This document shows, piece after piece, positions 1 to 8,103 of a stretch of 29,298 nt of DNA. Under the pieces are notes generated by a model. The model was not told where the DNA came from. It made no database searches and saw nothing but the letters and a program-made list of their open reading frames with translations. A program made the translations under genes and the position numbers. Source of the stretch: an uncultured Lachnospiraceae bacterium (GTDB taxonomy: Bacteria > Bacillota > Clostridia > Lachnospirales > Lachnospiraceae); the NCBI GenBank assembly GCA_910583965.1, contig CAJUAE010000039.1:1-29298 (forward strand), in the 5' to 3' direction. Position 1 is the first letter of the stretch; every line of letters begins with the position of its first letter.

Positions 1-27
1 TAGAATGATAAAAGGAGGTACAAAGGT

Positions 28-585
28 ATGGTGAATCACACCATGATACTCGCTGCTGAGACAGAGGGATTAAGCCGGTTATTTGACTTGGATTTTCAGC
101 TTTTAGCAGACACAGTCCTCATGATCATCGCCATGTTTGTCCTTTTTCTTGTCGCGTCGCACTTCTTATTTGATCCAGTAAGGAAGATGTTGGATGACAG
201 AAAGGCGAAGATTCAAGGAGAGCTTGATCAGGCGGCGGCAGATCAGAAGTCAGCGGCTGAGACACGTGCCCTTTATGAGCAGAAACTTGCACAGGCGGAC
301 AAAGAAGCGGAAGCTGTCCTTGCAGATGCGCGCAAACGTGGTATGGAGAATGAAGCAAAGATTGTCGCGGAGGCAAAACAGGAAGCAACCCGAATCATCA
401 ATAATGCAAGAAAAGAGGCTGAACTTGAGAAACAAAAGCTTGCTGACGAGGTAAAACGTGAGATGATTGCAGTTGCCTCAGTGATGGCAGCTCAGATAGT
501 GCAGGCAAATATTGACACAAATGCCCAGCATGAACTCATTGATAAGACATTGAAAGAAATAGGTGATAGCACATGGCTAAGCTAG
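28..585 (+). CDS. atpF: F-type ATP synthase subunit b
   Basis: Peripheral-stalk subunit b of the F1Fo ATP synthase; it links the membrane Fo part to the delta subunit on top of F1. The protein has 185 residues. One hydrophobic segment lies at about residues 28-48 (LMIIAMFVLFLVASHFLF), followed by FDPVRKMLDDRKAKI and a long charged, Ala/Lys/Glu-rich helix typical of the b dimer. An AAGGAGG ribosome site sits 9 nt before the ATG. Its 3' end overlaps atpH by 13 bp, so the two are probably translationally coupled. The genes for subunits a and c (atpB, atpE) would be expected just upstream, outside the window. Identity is firm from the gene order and the hydrophobic-then-coiled-coil layout. Confidence 0.96.
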   Translation: MVNHTMILAAETEGLSRLFDLDFQLLADTVLMIIAMFVLFLVASHFLFDPVRKMLDDRKAKIQGELDQAAADQKSAAETRALYEQKLAQADKEAEAVLADARKRGMENEAKIVAEAKQEATRIINNARKEAELEKQKLADEVKREMIAVASVMAAQIVQANIDTNAQHELIDKTLKEIGDSTWLS

Positions 586-1118
586 TTTCCAAAACGTATG
601 CGGAAGCGTTGTTTGAACTTGCCGTTGAGGAGGAGAAGACTACACTTTTTTTAGATGAGGCAGTGGGTCTTCTTGAGGTGCTTCGCACCAATGCGGAATT
701 TGGACAGTTTATGAACCACCCCAAAATCCCAAAGGAGGATAAGGTTGAGGTGGTCAAGAATGTATTCCAAGATAAAATTAGTAGGGAAATGCTAGGATTT
801 CTAATGACGATTGTGGAGAAGGACCGTTATACAGAAATCGAGGCAATCCTTGGCGAAGTAATCTCCTTGATAAAGGAGTACAACAATATCGGAACGGCTT
901 ATGTCACAACAGCCATCGCAATAAATGAACAGGAAAAGCAGGATATTGAGAGTCGGCTGCTTGCCACTACCCGCTATAAGACAATTGAGTGCATTTATCA
1001 AGTTGATAGCAGTCTAATTGGTGGTATGGTTATCAAGATGGGTGATAGGGTTGTGGACAGCAGTATTCGGACAAAATTGGATAAGCTTCAGCGAGAGTTG
1101 CTTGCTATTCAATTATAA
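573..1118 (+). CDS. atpH: F-type ATP synthase delta subunit (OSCP)
   Basis: Delta subunit that caps the alpha3beta3 head and binds subunit b as part of the stator. The 181-residue length is normal. The N-terminal helical domain begins KLVSKTYAEALFELAVEE, the usual YAxALFELA-like start of the family. The C-terminal part ends with the conserved pattern IGGMVIKMGDRVVDSSIRTKL (about residues 149-169), matching the GGxxIxxGdxvxDxSvrxkL signature. Its start lies inside the end of atpF, with no room for an independent leader, so it depends on readthrough in the operon. It is followed after 26 bp by atpA. Confidence 0.97.
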   Translation: MAKLVSKTYAEALFELAVEEEKTTLFLDEAVGLLEVLRTNAEFGQFMNHPKIPKEDKVEVVKNVFQDKISREMLGFLMTIVEKDRYTEIEAILGEVISLIKEYNNIGTAYVTTAIAINEQEKQDIESRLLATTRYKTIECIYQVDSSLIGGMVIKMGDRVVDSSIRTKLDKLQRELLAIQL

Positions 1119-1144
1119 TAAAAAATAGAGAGGTGCAGATCCAT

Positions 1145-2650
1145 ATGAATTTAAGACCAGAAGAAATAAGTTCTGTGATTAAGGATCAGATCAAGAGATA
1201 TGCCTCTGACTTGGAAGTATCAGAAGTTGGTACAGTCATTCAGGTGGCAGATGGTATCGCGCGCGTGCATGGACTCGAGAAGGCAATGCAGGGTGAACTT
1301 TTGGAGTTTCCTGGAGAGGTTTATGGCATGGTTATGAACCTTGAGGAGGACAATGTTGGTGCTGTATTGCTGGGAAGTTCCAGAAATATTAACGAGGGTG
1401 ATACTGTAAAGACAACAAACCGCGTTGTGGAGGTTCCTGTGGGAGATGCAATGCTGGGGCGTGTTGTCAATGCACTTGGTCAGCCGATTGACGGCAAGGG
1501 TCCTATCGCGACAAATAAATATCGTCAGATAGAGAGAGTGGCGTCTGGTGTTATTACCAGAAAATCTGTTGATACGCCAATGCAGACAGGAATTAAGGCA
1601 ATTGATGCCATGGTTCCAATTGGGAGAGGACAGCGTGAGCTGATTATTGGTGATAGACAGACTGGAAAAACAGCCATTGCCATTGATACAATCATTAACC
1701 AAAAGGGTCAAAATATGAAGTGTATCTATGTTGCAATTGGCCAGAAAGCTTCTACAGTGGCAAGCATTGTGAAGACGCTGGAGGAGTTTGGCGCGATGTC
1801 TTACACGACAATTGTTGCTGCTACAGCAAGCGAACTTGCGCCATTGCAGTACATTGCGCCCTATTCGGGTTGCGCAATCGGTGAGGAATGGATGGAGAAT
1901 GGTGAGGATGTACTTATCATTTATGATGATTTAAGTAAGCATGCAGTTGCATATCGTACACTGTCCTTACTCTTGAAGCGTCCGCCTGGACGTGAGGCGT
2001 TCCCGGGAGATGTATTCTACCTGCATTCAAGACTTCTTGAGCGCGCGTGTCGTATGAATGACGAGTACGGTGGAGGGTCTATCACAGCACTTCCAATTAT
2101 TGAGACACAGGCAGGTGACGTTTCTGCATATATTCCGACAAACGTTATTTCGATTACAGATGGTCAGATTTATCTTGAGACAGAGATGTTTAACTCTGGT
2201 TTCAGACCTGCTGTAAATGCAGGACTTTCTGTTTCTCGTGTTGGCGGTTCTGCTCAGATTAAGGCGATGAAAAAGATTGCAGGACCAATTCGTACAGAGC
2301 TTGCCCAATACAGGGAGCTTGCCTCCTTTGCACAGTTTGGATCAGACCTTGATGCAGACACCAAAGAGAGACTTGACCAGGGTGCGCGAATTAAGGAAAT
2401 TTTAAAACAACCACAATATAAGCCAATGGCTGTTGAATATCAAGTTATTATTTTGTTTGTAGCGACAAAGAAGTATCTGCTTGATGTGCCTGTGGCAGAT
2501 ATTACGCGGTTTGAGGCAGAGCTTTTTGAGTTCCTTGACACAAAATACCCGCAGGTGCCAAAGGCAATCAAGGAGACACAAGTTATTTCGGAAGAAACTG
2601 AGAAAACGCTTGTTGTAGCAATTGAAGAATTTAAAGGACGCTTCAAATAA
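1145..2650 (+). CDS. atpA: F-type ATP synthase alpha subunit
   Basis: Non-catalytic nucleotide-binding subunit of the F1 head. The ATG at 1145 is chosen (501 aa, MNLRPEEISSVIKDQI), which matches the usual N-terminus of clostridial AtpA. An in-frame GTG at 1133 lies inside the GAGAGGTG ribosome site and is unlikely to be the start. Visible motifs include the N-terminal beta-barrel (VGTVIQVADGIARVHGL), the Walker A GDRQTGKT at about residues 169-176, and the ATP synthase alpha/beta signature PAVNAGLSVSRVGGSAQ. Length is standard and there is no interruption. Confidence 0.98.
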   Translation: MNLRPEEISSVIKDQIKRYASDLEVSEVGTVIQVADGIARVHGLEKAMQGELLEFPGEVYGMVMNLEEDNVGAVLLGSSRNINEGDTVKTTNRVVEVPVGDAMLGRVVNALGQPIDGKGPIATNKYRQIERVASGVITRKSVDTPMQTGIKAIDAMVPIGRGQRELIIGDRQTGKTAIAIDTIINQKGQNMKCIYVAIGQKASTVASIVKTLEEFGAMSYTTIVAATASELAPLQYIAPYSGCAIGEEWMENGEDVLIIYDDLSKHAVAYRTLSLLLKRPPGREAFPGDVFYLHSRLLERACRMNDEYGGGSITALPIIETQAGDVSAYIPTNVISITDGQIYLETEMFNSGFRPAVNAGLSVSRVGGSAQIKAMKKIAGPIRTELAQYRELASFAQFGSDLDADTKERLDQGARIKEILKQPQYKPMAVEYQVIILFVATKKYLLDVPVADITRFEAELFEFLDTKYPQVPKAIKETQVISEETEKTLVVAIEEFKGRFK

Positions 2651-2672
2651 GAGAAGGGGGGACTGAATATTT

Positions 2673-3524
2673 ATGGCCTCCATGAGAGACATAAAGAGAC
2701 GTAAAGGCTCAGTACAAAGTACACAGCAAATCACAAAGGCCATGAAGCTTGTTTCCACCGTCAAACTGCAAAGAGCGAAGGGACGTGCAGAGAAGTCTAA
2801 GACTTACTTTAACTGCATGTATGATACGGTGGTTTCCATGCTTTCCAAAGCAGGAGATATCAATCACCCATACCTAAAGGCAAACAATTCCTCAAGGAAG
2901 GCAGTGATTGTAATCACTGGAAACAGGGGACTTGCGGGCGGTTACAACTCCAATATTATTAAACTTGTGCGGGATCACAACTGGAACAAAGAAGATTTGA
3001 TTATTTATCCAATTGGAAGTAAGGGGAGAGATACATTTACTAGGCTTGGTTATGAGATGGGAGTAGATTATTCTTCCGCGATAGATGAGCCACTTTATGC
3101 AGATGCAATGCAAATTAGCAGACAGGTGCTTGAGGATTTTGCGACTGGAAAAGTGGGTGAAATTTACATTGTGTATACAGGTTTTAAAAATACTGTTACG
3201 CATATACCAACAATGCTAAAGTTGCTTCCAATTAAAATTGAAGACGAACGCAGTGATGACGATAAAGCGGTGCTTGATTTTGAGCCGGAGACAGAAGAAG
3301 CGATTGAACTTATCATTCCCAAATATATTACGAGTCTAATATATGGAGCAATGGTTGAGTCCGTGGCGAGTGAAAATGGTGCCAGAATGCAGGCGATGGA
3401 CAATGCGACTAGCAATGCAGATGAGATTATTTCAAGTTTGTCACTGCTTTATAACAGAGCACGTCAGAGCGCAATTACACAGGAGTTGACAGAGATTATT
3501 GCAGGTGCACAAGCCATATCATAA
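2673..3524 (+). CDS. atpG: F-type ATP synthase gamma subunit
   Basis: Central rotor shaft subunit of F1. The 283-residue protein has the expected N-terminal helix (MRDIKRRKGSVQSTQQITKAM) and a C-terminal helix (ENGARMQAMDNATSNADEII, then LYNRARQSAITQELTEIIAGA), which together form the coiled-coil shaft. The middle carries a Rossmann-like region starting ITGNRGLAGGYN. A strong GGGGGGA-type ribosome site lies just before the ATG. A second in-frame ATG at 2682 (MRDIK) is a possible alternative start three codons in. Confidence 0.97.
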   Translation: MASMRDIKRRKGSVQSTQQITKAMKLVSTVKLQRAKGRAEKSKTYFNCMYDTVVSMLSKAGDINHPYLKANNSSRKAVIVITGNRGLAGGYNSNIIKLVRDHNWNKEDLIIYPIGSKGRDTFTRLGYEMGVDYSSAIDEPLYADAMQISRQVLEDFATGKVGEIYIVYTGFKNTVTHIPTMLKLLPIKIEDERSDDDKAVLDFEPETEEAIELIIPKYITSLIYGAMVESVASENGARMQAMDNATSNADEIISSLSLLYNRARQSAITQELTEIIAGAQAIS

Positions 3525-3586
3525 GGGTAAAATTAAAATATGCGTGGTGCACAATGAACAAAAAGTGATAGAGAGGAAACAAAGAG

Positions 3587-4978
3587 ATGGCAGATAAGAT
3601 AATTGGTAAAGTTACCCAGATTATCGGTGCGGTTCTTGATGTCAAGTTCAGTGAGGGACAGCTTCCTGAACTAAATGATGCAGTTAAGATTAAACGAAGT
3701 GACAACACAGAATTGACAATAGAAGTTGCACAACATTTGGGTGATGATACAGTGAGATGTATCGCCATGGGACCTACGGATGGACTGGTAAGAGGAATGG
3801 ATGCTGTTTCAACAGGTGCTCCAATTACAGTTCCCGTTGGAGAGGATACATTGGGACGTATGTTCAATGTACTTGGCGAACCGATAGATAACAAACCTGC
3901 TCCTAAGGCAAAAGGGTATGAGCCAATCCACAGACCCGCTCCTTCCTTTGAAGAACAGGCAACATCGACAGAAATGCTTGAGACTGGTATTAAAGTCGTT
4001 GACTTACTCTGTCCTTATCAGAGAGGTGGAAAGATAGGGTTGTTTGGTGGTGCTGGTGTAGGTAAAACCGTGTTGATTCAGGAGTTAATCACCAATATTG
4101 CAAATGAGCATGATGGATATTCCGTGTTCACAGGGGTAGGAGAACGTACCAGAGAAGGAAATGACCTCTATAATGAGATGACGGAATCCGGTGTTATCAG
4201 CAAGACAGCTATGGTATTTGGTCAAATGAATGAGCCACCTGGGGCTAGAATGAGAGTTGGTTTGACTGGTCTTACAATGGCAGAGTACTTTAGAGATAAA
4301 GGTGGAAAGGACGTGCTTCTTTTCATTGACAATATTTTCCGTTTCACACAGGCTGGATCAGAGGTTTCAGCGTTGCTTGGACGCGTACCTTCTGCGGTAG
4401 GTTATCAGCCAACATTACAGACAGAGATGGGAGCATTACAAGAGCGTATTACTTCTACTAAAAATGGTTCTATTACGTCTGTACAGGCGGTCTATGTACC
4501 TGCTGATGACTTGACAGACCCTGCGCCAGCGACCACCTTTGCACATTTGGACGCAACAACTGTTCTTTCGCGTTCTATAGTGGAACTTGGTATTTATCCA
4601 GCAGTGGACCCGTTAGAGTCTACATCAAGAATCCTTGATCCACGTATTGTAGGTCAGGAGCATTATGAGGTGGCGCGCGGTGTACAGCAGGTGCTTCAGA
4701 AATATAAGGAGTTGCAAGATATTATTGCAATTCTTGGTATGGATGAGTTGTCAGAGGAAGATAAGATTACAGTAAATCGTGCAAGAAAGATTCAGCGATT
4801 TCTGTCGCAACCGTTCCATGTAGCAGAGCAGTTCACAGGTATGCCAGGAAAATATGTACCGATTACAGAGACCATCAGAGGCTTTAAGGAGATTATGGAA
4901 GGAAAGCATGATGATATTCCAGAAGGACATTTCCTAAATGCCGGAACAATAGATGACGTAGTGGCAAGAGCGAATTAG
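3587..4978 (+). CDS. atpD: F-type ATP synthase beta subunit
   Basis: Catalytic subunit of the F1 head, which makes or hydrolyses ATP. It has 463 residues, standard length. Walker A is GGAGVGKT at about residues 154-161. The catalytic-glutamate segment GVGERTREGND follows at about 183-193, then the Walker B strand DVLLFIDNIFRFTQAGSEVS. The signature PAVDPLESTSRIL and the DELSEEDK motif (DELSE, contacting gamma) are intact. A GAGAGGAAA ribosome site precedes the ATG. The gap between atpG and atpD is 62 bp, slightly wider than the other junctions, and I see no terminator in it. Confidence 0.98.
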   Translation: MADKIIGKVTQIIGAVLDVKFSEGQLPELNDAVKIKRSDNTELTIEVAQHLGDDTVRCIAMGPTDGLVRGMDAVSTGAPITVPVGEDTLGRMFNVLGEPIDNKPAPKAKGYEPIHRPAPSFEEQATSTEMLETGIKVVDLLCPYQRGGKIGLFGGAGVGKTVLIQELITNIANEHDGYSVFTGVGERTREGNDLYNEMTESGVISKTAMVFGQMNEPPGARMRVGLTGLTMAEYFRDKGGKDVLLFIDNIFRFTQAGSEVSALLGRVPSAVGYQPTLQTEMGALQERITSTKNGSITSVQAVYVPADDLTDPAPATTFAHLDATTVLSRSIVELGIYPAVDPLESTSRILDPRIVGQEHYEVARGVQQVLQKYKELQDIIAILGMDELSEEDKITVNRARKIQRFLSQPFHVAEQFTGMPGKYVPITETIRGFKEIMEGKHDDIPEGHFLNAGTIDDVVARAN

Positions 4979-4989
4979 GAGGTGCCGCT

Positions 4990-5394
4990 ATGGCAGAGAA
5001 GTTCAAGCTTACAATTGTGACACCAGACCGTGAATTTTTTAACGAAGATGCGGATATGGTGGAATTCAATACAACAGAGGGCGAGATTGGCGTCTATGCT
5101 GGTCATGCGCCGCTCACAGTTATCGTGAAGCCTGGGATTCTTGCGATTACACAGGGCGATACTGTGAGAAATGCGGCGCTTCATGCCGGATTCGTTCAGA
5201 TACTTCCACAGGAGATCACGATACTTGCAGAGATTATCGAGTGGCCCAGTGAGATTGATGAGGCGCGTGCCAATGCTGCAAAGCAGAGAGCAGAGGGACG
5301 ACTATCAGAACGCAACAGCAATACAGACACTGCAAGAGCAGAGGCTGCCCTGATGCGTTCCATTGCACGCATCAATGCCGCAAAGTTAAAATAA
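4990..5394 (+). CDS. atpC: F-type ATP synthase epsilon subunit
   Basis: Small rotor subunit that couples gamma to the c ring and regulates ATPase activity. The 134-residue protein has the N-terminal beta sandwich (FKLTIVTPDREFFNEDADMV, with the family motif GEIGVYAGHAPL) and a C-terminal helical hairpin rich in Ala/Arg (DEARANAAKQRAEGRL). A GGAGGTG ribosome site starts at the atpD stop codon, so the two are tightly coupled. It is the last gene of the operon and is followed 8 bp later by an intrinsic terminator. Confidence 0.97.
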   Translation: MAEKFKLTIVTPDREFFNEDADMVEFNTTEGEIGVYAGHAPLTVIVKPGILAITQGDTVRNAALHAGFVQILPQEITILAEIIEWPSEIDEARANAAKQRAEGRLSERNSNTDTARAEAALMRSIARINAAKLK

Positions 5395-5402
5395 GAACAG
5401 CG

Positions 5403-5445
5403 AAAAGACCACTCGCGGGAGCTATCTCAGACAGTGGTCTTTTTT
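5403..5445 (+). terminator. Intrinsic terminator of the atp operon
   Basis: AAAAGACCACT at 5403-5413 pairs with AGTGGTCTTTT from 5433, with a 19-nt loop and a run of T. It lies directly after atpC. The T-run is also the left boundary of the first copy of the structured repeat described below. Confidence 0.9.
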
Positions 5446-5520
5446 ATGCACAGCCCTGTGCAGAGAAAATAAGCCGCTAAAGCGACGCACGAGTAGAGAG
5501 AAGACAAATCTTCCCTACTC
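5446..5520 (+). repeat. Structured dispersed repeat, copy A
   Basis: This begins ATGCACA right after the T-run of the atp terminator. It contains the family's conserved strand (CAGAGAAAATAAGC), a small CGCT/AGCG hairpin, and then the closing hairpin at 5491-5520 (GAGTAG...TCTTCCCTACTC). The outer stem is weaker here than in copies B and D; GCACAG/CTGTGC can instead pair locally. Other copies are at 7652-7723 (degenerate), 7816-7892, 15668-15750 (minus), 15754-15839 (minus) and 19881-19957 (minus, degenerate). Confidence 0.75.
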
Positions 5521-5548
5521 AATTTAGATAACAGTTATAATTGTTGAT

Positions 5549-5586
5549 AGCAGTTTACAAATTTATAAAGAAAGTTGTAAACTGCT
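5549..5586 (+). promoter_or_regulatory. 12-bp inverted repeat upstream of fructokinase
   Basis: AGCAGTTTACAA at 5549-5560 and TTGTAAACTGCT at 5575-5586 are perfect inverted copies separated by 14 nt. They end 25 nt before the start codon of the kinase, just ahead of its GAGAAAGGG ribosome site. There is no following T-run, so a simple terminator is unlikely. It could be a pair of operator half-sites or an RNA hairpin that affects translation; the sequence does not decide. Confidence 0.6.
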
Positions 5587-5611
5587 GATTGTTGAGAAAG
5601 GGACAAAAATT

Positions 5612-6580
5612 ATGAAGAATTATGATGTGACAGCCTTGGGAGAACTGTTAATTGACTTTACAGAAAATGGTGTGAGTAATCAAGGAAATCCACTATTTGA
5701 GGCGAATCCTGGCGGTGCGCCTTGCAATGTCCTAGCAATGCTTTCTCGATTGGGGCATAAGACAGCCTTTATTGGAAAAGTAGGAAAAGATTTCTTCGGA
5801 AAACAGTTAAAAGACGCAATTACAGAGATAGGAATTAATGCAGATAGCCTGTATCAAGATGAGGAGATTCATACAACACTTGCTTTGGTTCATACATATC
5901 CTGATGGAGATAGAGACTTTTCGTTTTATCGCAACCCAGGGGCAGATATGATGTTGACAGAGACAGAGATTCCAGTAGAACAGATACGAGATTCTAAAAT
6001 ATTTCATTTTGGTACTCTTTCTATGACACACGAGGGGGTGCGTGCTGCGACAAGAAAAGCGATTGGAATTGCAAAAGAAGCTGACGCAGTAATTTCTTTT
6101 GATCCAAATCTAAGACCACCACTTTGGAAATCCCTTGAGGATGCAAAGGAGCAAGTAAAATATGGTTTGGGACACTGTGATATCTTAAAAATATCAGACA
6201 ATGAAATTCAATGGTTTACTGGAGAGGAAGATTTTGATGCTGGCATTGAAAAGATTCGTCAGGAGTATCAGATTCCGCTTATTTTGCTCTCTATGGGAAA
6301 AGAGGGAAGCAGGGCATATTATAAAGATTTTCGTGTTGAGGTAAAACCTTTTTTGCAAGAAAATACAATTGAGACGACTGGTGCGGGCGATACATTCGGC
6401 GGTTGCTGTTTACATTATGTATTAAAATATGGAATCGACAATTTTGATAAATTAAAGCTATTAGAAATGCTTACATTTGCAAATGCTGCCGCATCGATTA
6501 TTACAACCCGAAAAGGTGCGCTGCGTGTAATGCCGTCTCTTGCGGAGATTGAAGAACTGATAAAAAATAGAAAAAATTAG
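5612..6580 (+). CDS. PfkB-family fructokinase-like sugar kinase
   Basis: Phosphorylates a sugar, most likely fructose to fructose-6-phosphate, with ATP in the cytoplasm. It has 322 residues, the usual length for the ribokinase/PfkB family. The N-terminus has the family strand YDVTALGELLIDFTE, then NPGGAPCNVLAMLSRLG (about residues 32-48), the PfkB signature 1 region. The C-terminal signature ETTGAGDTFGG places the anion-hole and catalytic Asp at about D260. FFGKQL and FRNPGADMML resemble fructokinases rather than ribokinases or adenosine kinases. It stands alone, with a perfect inverted repeat just upstream and no sugar transporter or hydrolase beside it, so the substrate is inferred. Confidence 0.88.
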   Translation: MKNYDVTALGELLIDFTENGVSNQGNPLFEANPGGAPCNVLAMLSRLGHKTAFIGKVGKDFFGKQLKDAITEIGINADSLYQDEEIHTTLALVHTYPDGDRDFSFYRNPGADMMLTETEIPVEQIRDSKIFHFGTLSMTHEGVRAATRKAIGIAKEADAVISFDPNLRPPLWKSLEDAKEQVKYGLGHCDILKISDNEIQWFTGEEDFDAGIEKIRQEYQIPLILLSMGKEGSRAYYKDFRVEVKPFLQENTIETTGAGDTFGGCCLHYVLKYGIDNFDKLKLLEMLTFANAAASIITTRKGALRVMPSLAEIEELIKNRKN

Positions 6581-6680
6581 TGCTGCATTCAATTTCTAGT
6601 CGAATGTATTACTCGATATTATTGAGGACTTGAAAGACGTACTCAAAATAGTAAAGAATTTGTGAATTTAAGAGCTGTGG

Positions 6681-6733
6681 AAAGGAGTTTTTGTAGCAGC
6701 TTTAATAAAAGGCTGCTGTAATAGAGCAAAATA
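6681..6733 (+). promoter_or_regulatory. cysK leader: distant SD-like site and hairpin
   Basis: AAAGGAG at 6681-6687 is the best Shine-Dalgarno-like sequence before cysK, but it is 46 nt from the ATG. Between them is a hairpin at 6695-6717 (AGCAGCTTT/AAGGCTGCT, one G-T pair, loop AATAA). The 16 nt just before the ATG contain no good ribosome site. No T-box (no TGGNACCGCG) is present in 6581-6733. Confidence 0.45.
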
Positions 6734-7672
6734 ATGGCAATATATAAAGGATTTACAGAACTGATTGGAAAAACTCCCCTAGTAGAGGTTGTAAATATAG
6801 AACAAAGGTACGGTTTAGAGGCAAAAGTATTAGTAAAACTTGAATATTGTAATCCTGCGGGTAGTGTAAAGGATAGAACTGCCTACTATATGATAAAAGA
6901 AGCAGAAAAAAAGGGTATTTTAAGGGAGGGTTCTGTCATCATAGAACCTACTAGCGGAAATACTGGTATTGGATTGGCTGCGATTGCAGCGACAAAGGGT
7001 TATCGCACGATTCTCACAATGCCCGACACTATGAGTGTGGAGCGCAGAAATATTCTAAAAGCCTATGGTACAGAAATTGTTCTCACAGAAGGGGCAAAGG
7101 GGATGAAAGGTGCAATCGAAAAGGCAGAGGAGCTTGCAAAAGAAATTGAGGGTGCCTTTATTCCAGCACAGTTTGATAATCCAGTAAACGCGCAGGCACA
7201 TTATGAGACAACAGGCCCTGAAATCTGGGAAGATACACAAGGAACCGTTGATATTTTTGTCGCGAGCGTTGGCACTGGCGGTACAATTACAGGTACTGGA
7301 AAATTTCTAAAAGAAAAGAACGCAAATATAAAAGTAGTGGCTGTGGAACCTTCAGATTCTCCCGTGCTGTCAGGTGGACAGGCAGGTACACATAAGATAC
7401 AAGGTATTGGTGCTGGATTTGTTCCCAAGGTACTCGATACTGGTATTTATGATGAAATAATAACTGTGGAAAATAAACAGGCATTTGAATTTGCAAAAGA
7501 GTTGACAAAAAAAGAAGGGATTCTTACTGGAATTTCTTCTGGAGCTGCTCTTTTTGCAGCAATTGCACTGGCAAAGCGCCCAGAAAATGCAGGAAAAACA
7601 ATTGTGGCACTTTTGCCAGATAGCGGAGACCGATATTATTCGACACCACTTTTTACGTGCGAACCCATATAG
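6734..7672 (+). CDS. cysK: Cysteine synthase (O-acetylserine sulfhydrylase)
   Basis: PLP enzyme that makes L-cysteine from O-acetylserine and sulfide. It has 312 residues. The PLP-binding lysine is in NPAGSVKDR at about K46. The substrate loop TSGNTG is at about 73-78, the phosphate-binding GTGGT at about 180-184, and the PLP-ring serine is in GISSGAA. The C-terminus reads DSGDRYYSTPLF and then TCEPI. CysK proteins normally end soon after the STPLF-like segment; here the final codons and the stop fall inside a degenerate copy of the structured repeat (7652-7723). No cysE or sulfur transporter lies beside it. Confidence 0.95.
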   Translation: MAIYKGFTELIGKTPLVEVVNIEQRYGLEAKVLVKLEYCNPAGSVKDRTAYYMIKEAEKKGILREGSVIIEPTSGNTGIGLAAIAATKGYRTILTMPDTMSVERRNILKAYGTEIVLTEGAKGMKGAIEKAEELAKEIEGAFIPAQFDNPVNAQAHYETTGPEIWEDTQGTVDIFVASVGTGGTITGTGKFLKEKNANIKVVAVEPSDSPVLSGGQAGTHKIQGIGAGFVPKVLDTGIYDEIITVENKQAFEFAKELTKKEGILTGISSGAALFAAIALAKRPENAGKTIVALLPDSGDRYYSTPLFTCEPI

Positions 7673-7723
7673 ACAAAATAAATTGTTCGCATGAAGGAGA
7701 GAAAGATACATCTTCCTTTACTT
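7652..7723 (+). repeat. Structured dispersed repeat, degenerate copy overlapping the cysK 3' end
   Basis: TTTTACGTGCG resembles the TTTTTATGCRCA left boundary of the other copies. TGCGAAC at 7658-7664 pairs with GTTCGCA at 7685-7691. The strand between contains ACAAAATAAAT, like the family's GGAAATAAG. The closing hairpin AAGGAGAGAAAGA/TCTTCCTTTACTT follows, with 10 of 13 positions matching. The inner hairpin seen in other copies is missing. The cysK stop codon (7670-7672) lies inside it. Confidence 0.5.
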
Positions 7724-7776
7724 GATTGCATATAAATGCTCAAAGAGATAGGGCTAGCGAATAAGGTTTTTATAAA

Positions 7777-7815
7777 AATTAAGTCAGTTTTCATCATTAC
7801 TGGCTTAATTTTTTT
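7777..7815 (+). terminator. Intrinsic terminator downstream of cysK
   Basis: AATTAAGTCAG at 7777-7787 pairs with CTGGCTTAATT at 7800-7810 (one G-T pair), followed by T at 7809-7815. Structured-repeat copy B starts at the next base. Confidence 0.8.
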
Positions 7816-7892
7816 ATGCACACGGACGCGGAGAGGAAATAAGCAGCAAATGCTGCCCGCGTCCGAGTAGGGAAAGATAAACTTTCCCTACG
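7816..7892 (+). repeat. Structured dispersed repeat, copy B
   Basis: The cleanest plus-strand copy. After ATGCACA, the outer stem CGGACGCGG pairs perfectly with CCGCGTCCG. The 5' strand AGAGGAAATAA is unpaired. The inner hairpin is GCAGCA/TGCTGC. The closing hairpin is GTAGGGAAAG/CTTTCCCTAC with loop ATAAA. It directly abuts the T-run of the terminator before it. Confidence 0.8.
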
Positions 7893-8103
7893 GATTTCCA
7901 CGCGCAAAGCCATACAAAGAAAAAATATTTTTATATGGTATATAGGTCGTGCAAAAGAAAATCTTTTCTGTTTAATTATAGAAAAATACTACAAAAATCA
8001 TATATATATCTTTAAAATTATTGTAAAAAACAACGAAATGTGTTAGCATAACAATATAGTTATTGGGAAGATTTTGGAACTGTTTGGAAAGGTAGGCTAT
8101 GTT

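Noticed and set aside
1133..1144. Upstream GTG start for atpA giving four extra residues
   Set aside because: The GTG is within the ribosome site, and AtpA proteins of this group start MNLRPEE, so the ATG at 1145 is preferred.
6581..6733. T-box or S-box riboswitch before cysK
   Set aside because: No TGGNACCGCG or other T-box core and no SAM-riboswitch pattern; only a simple hairpin is seen.
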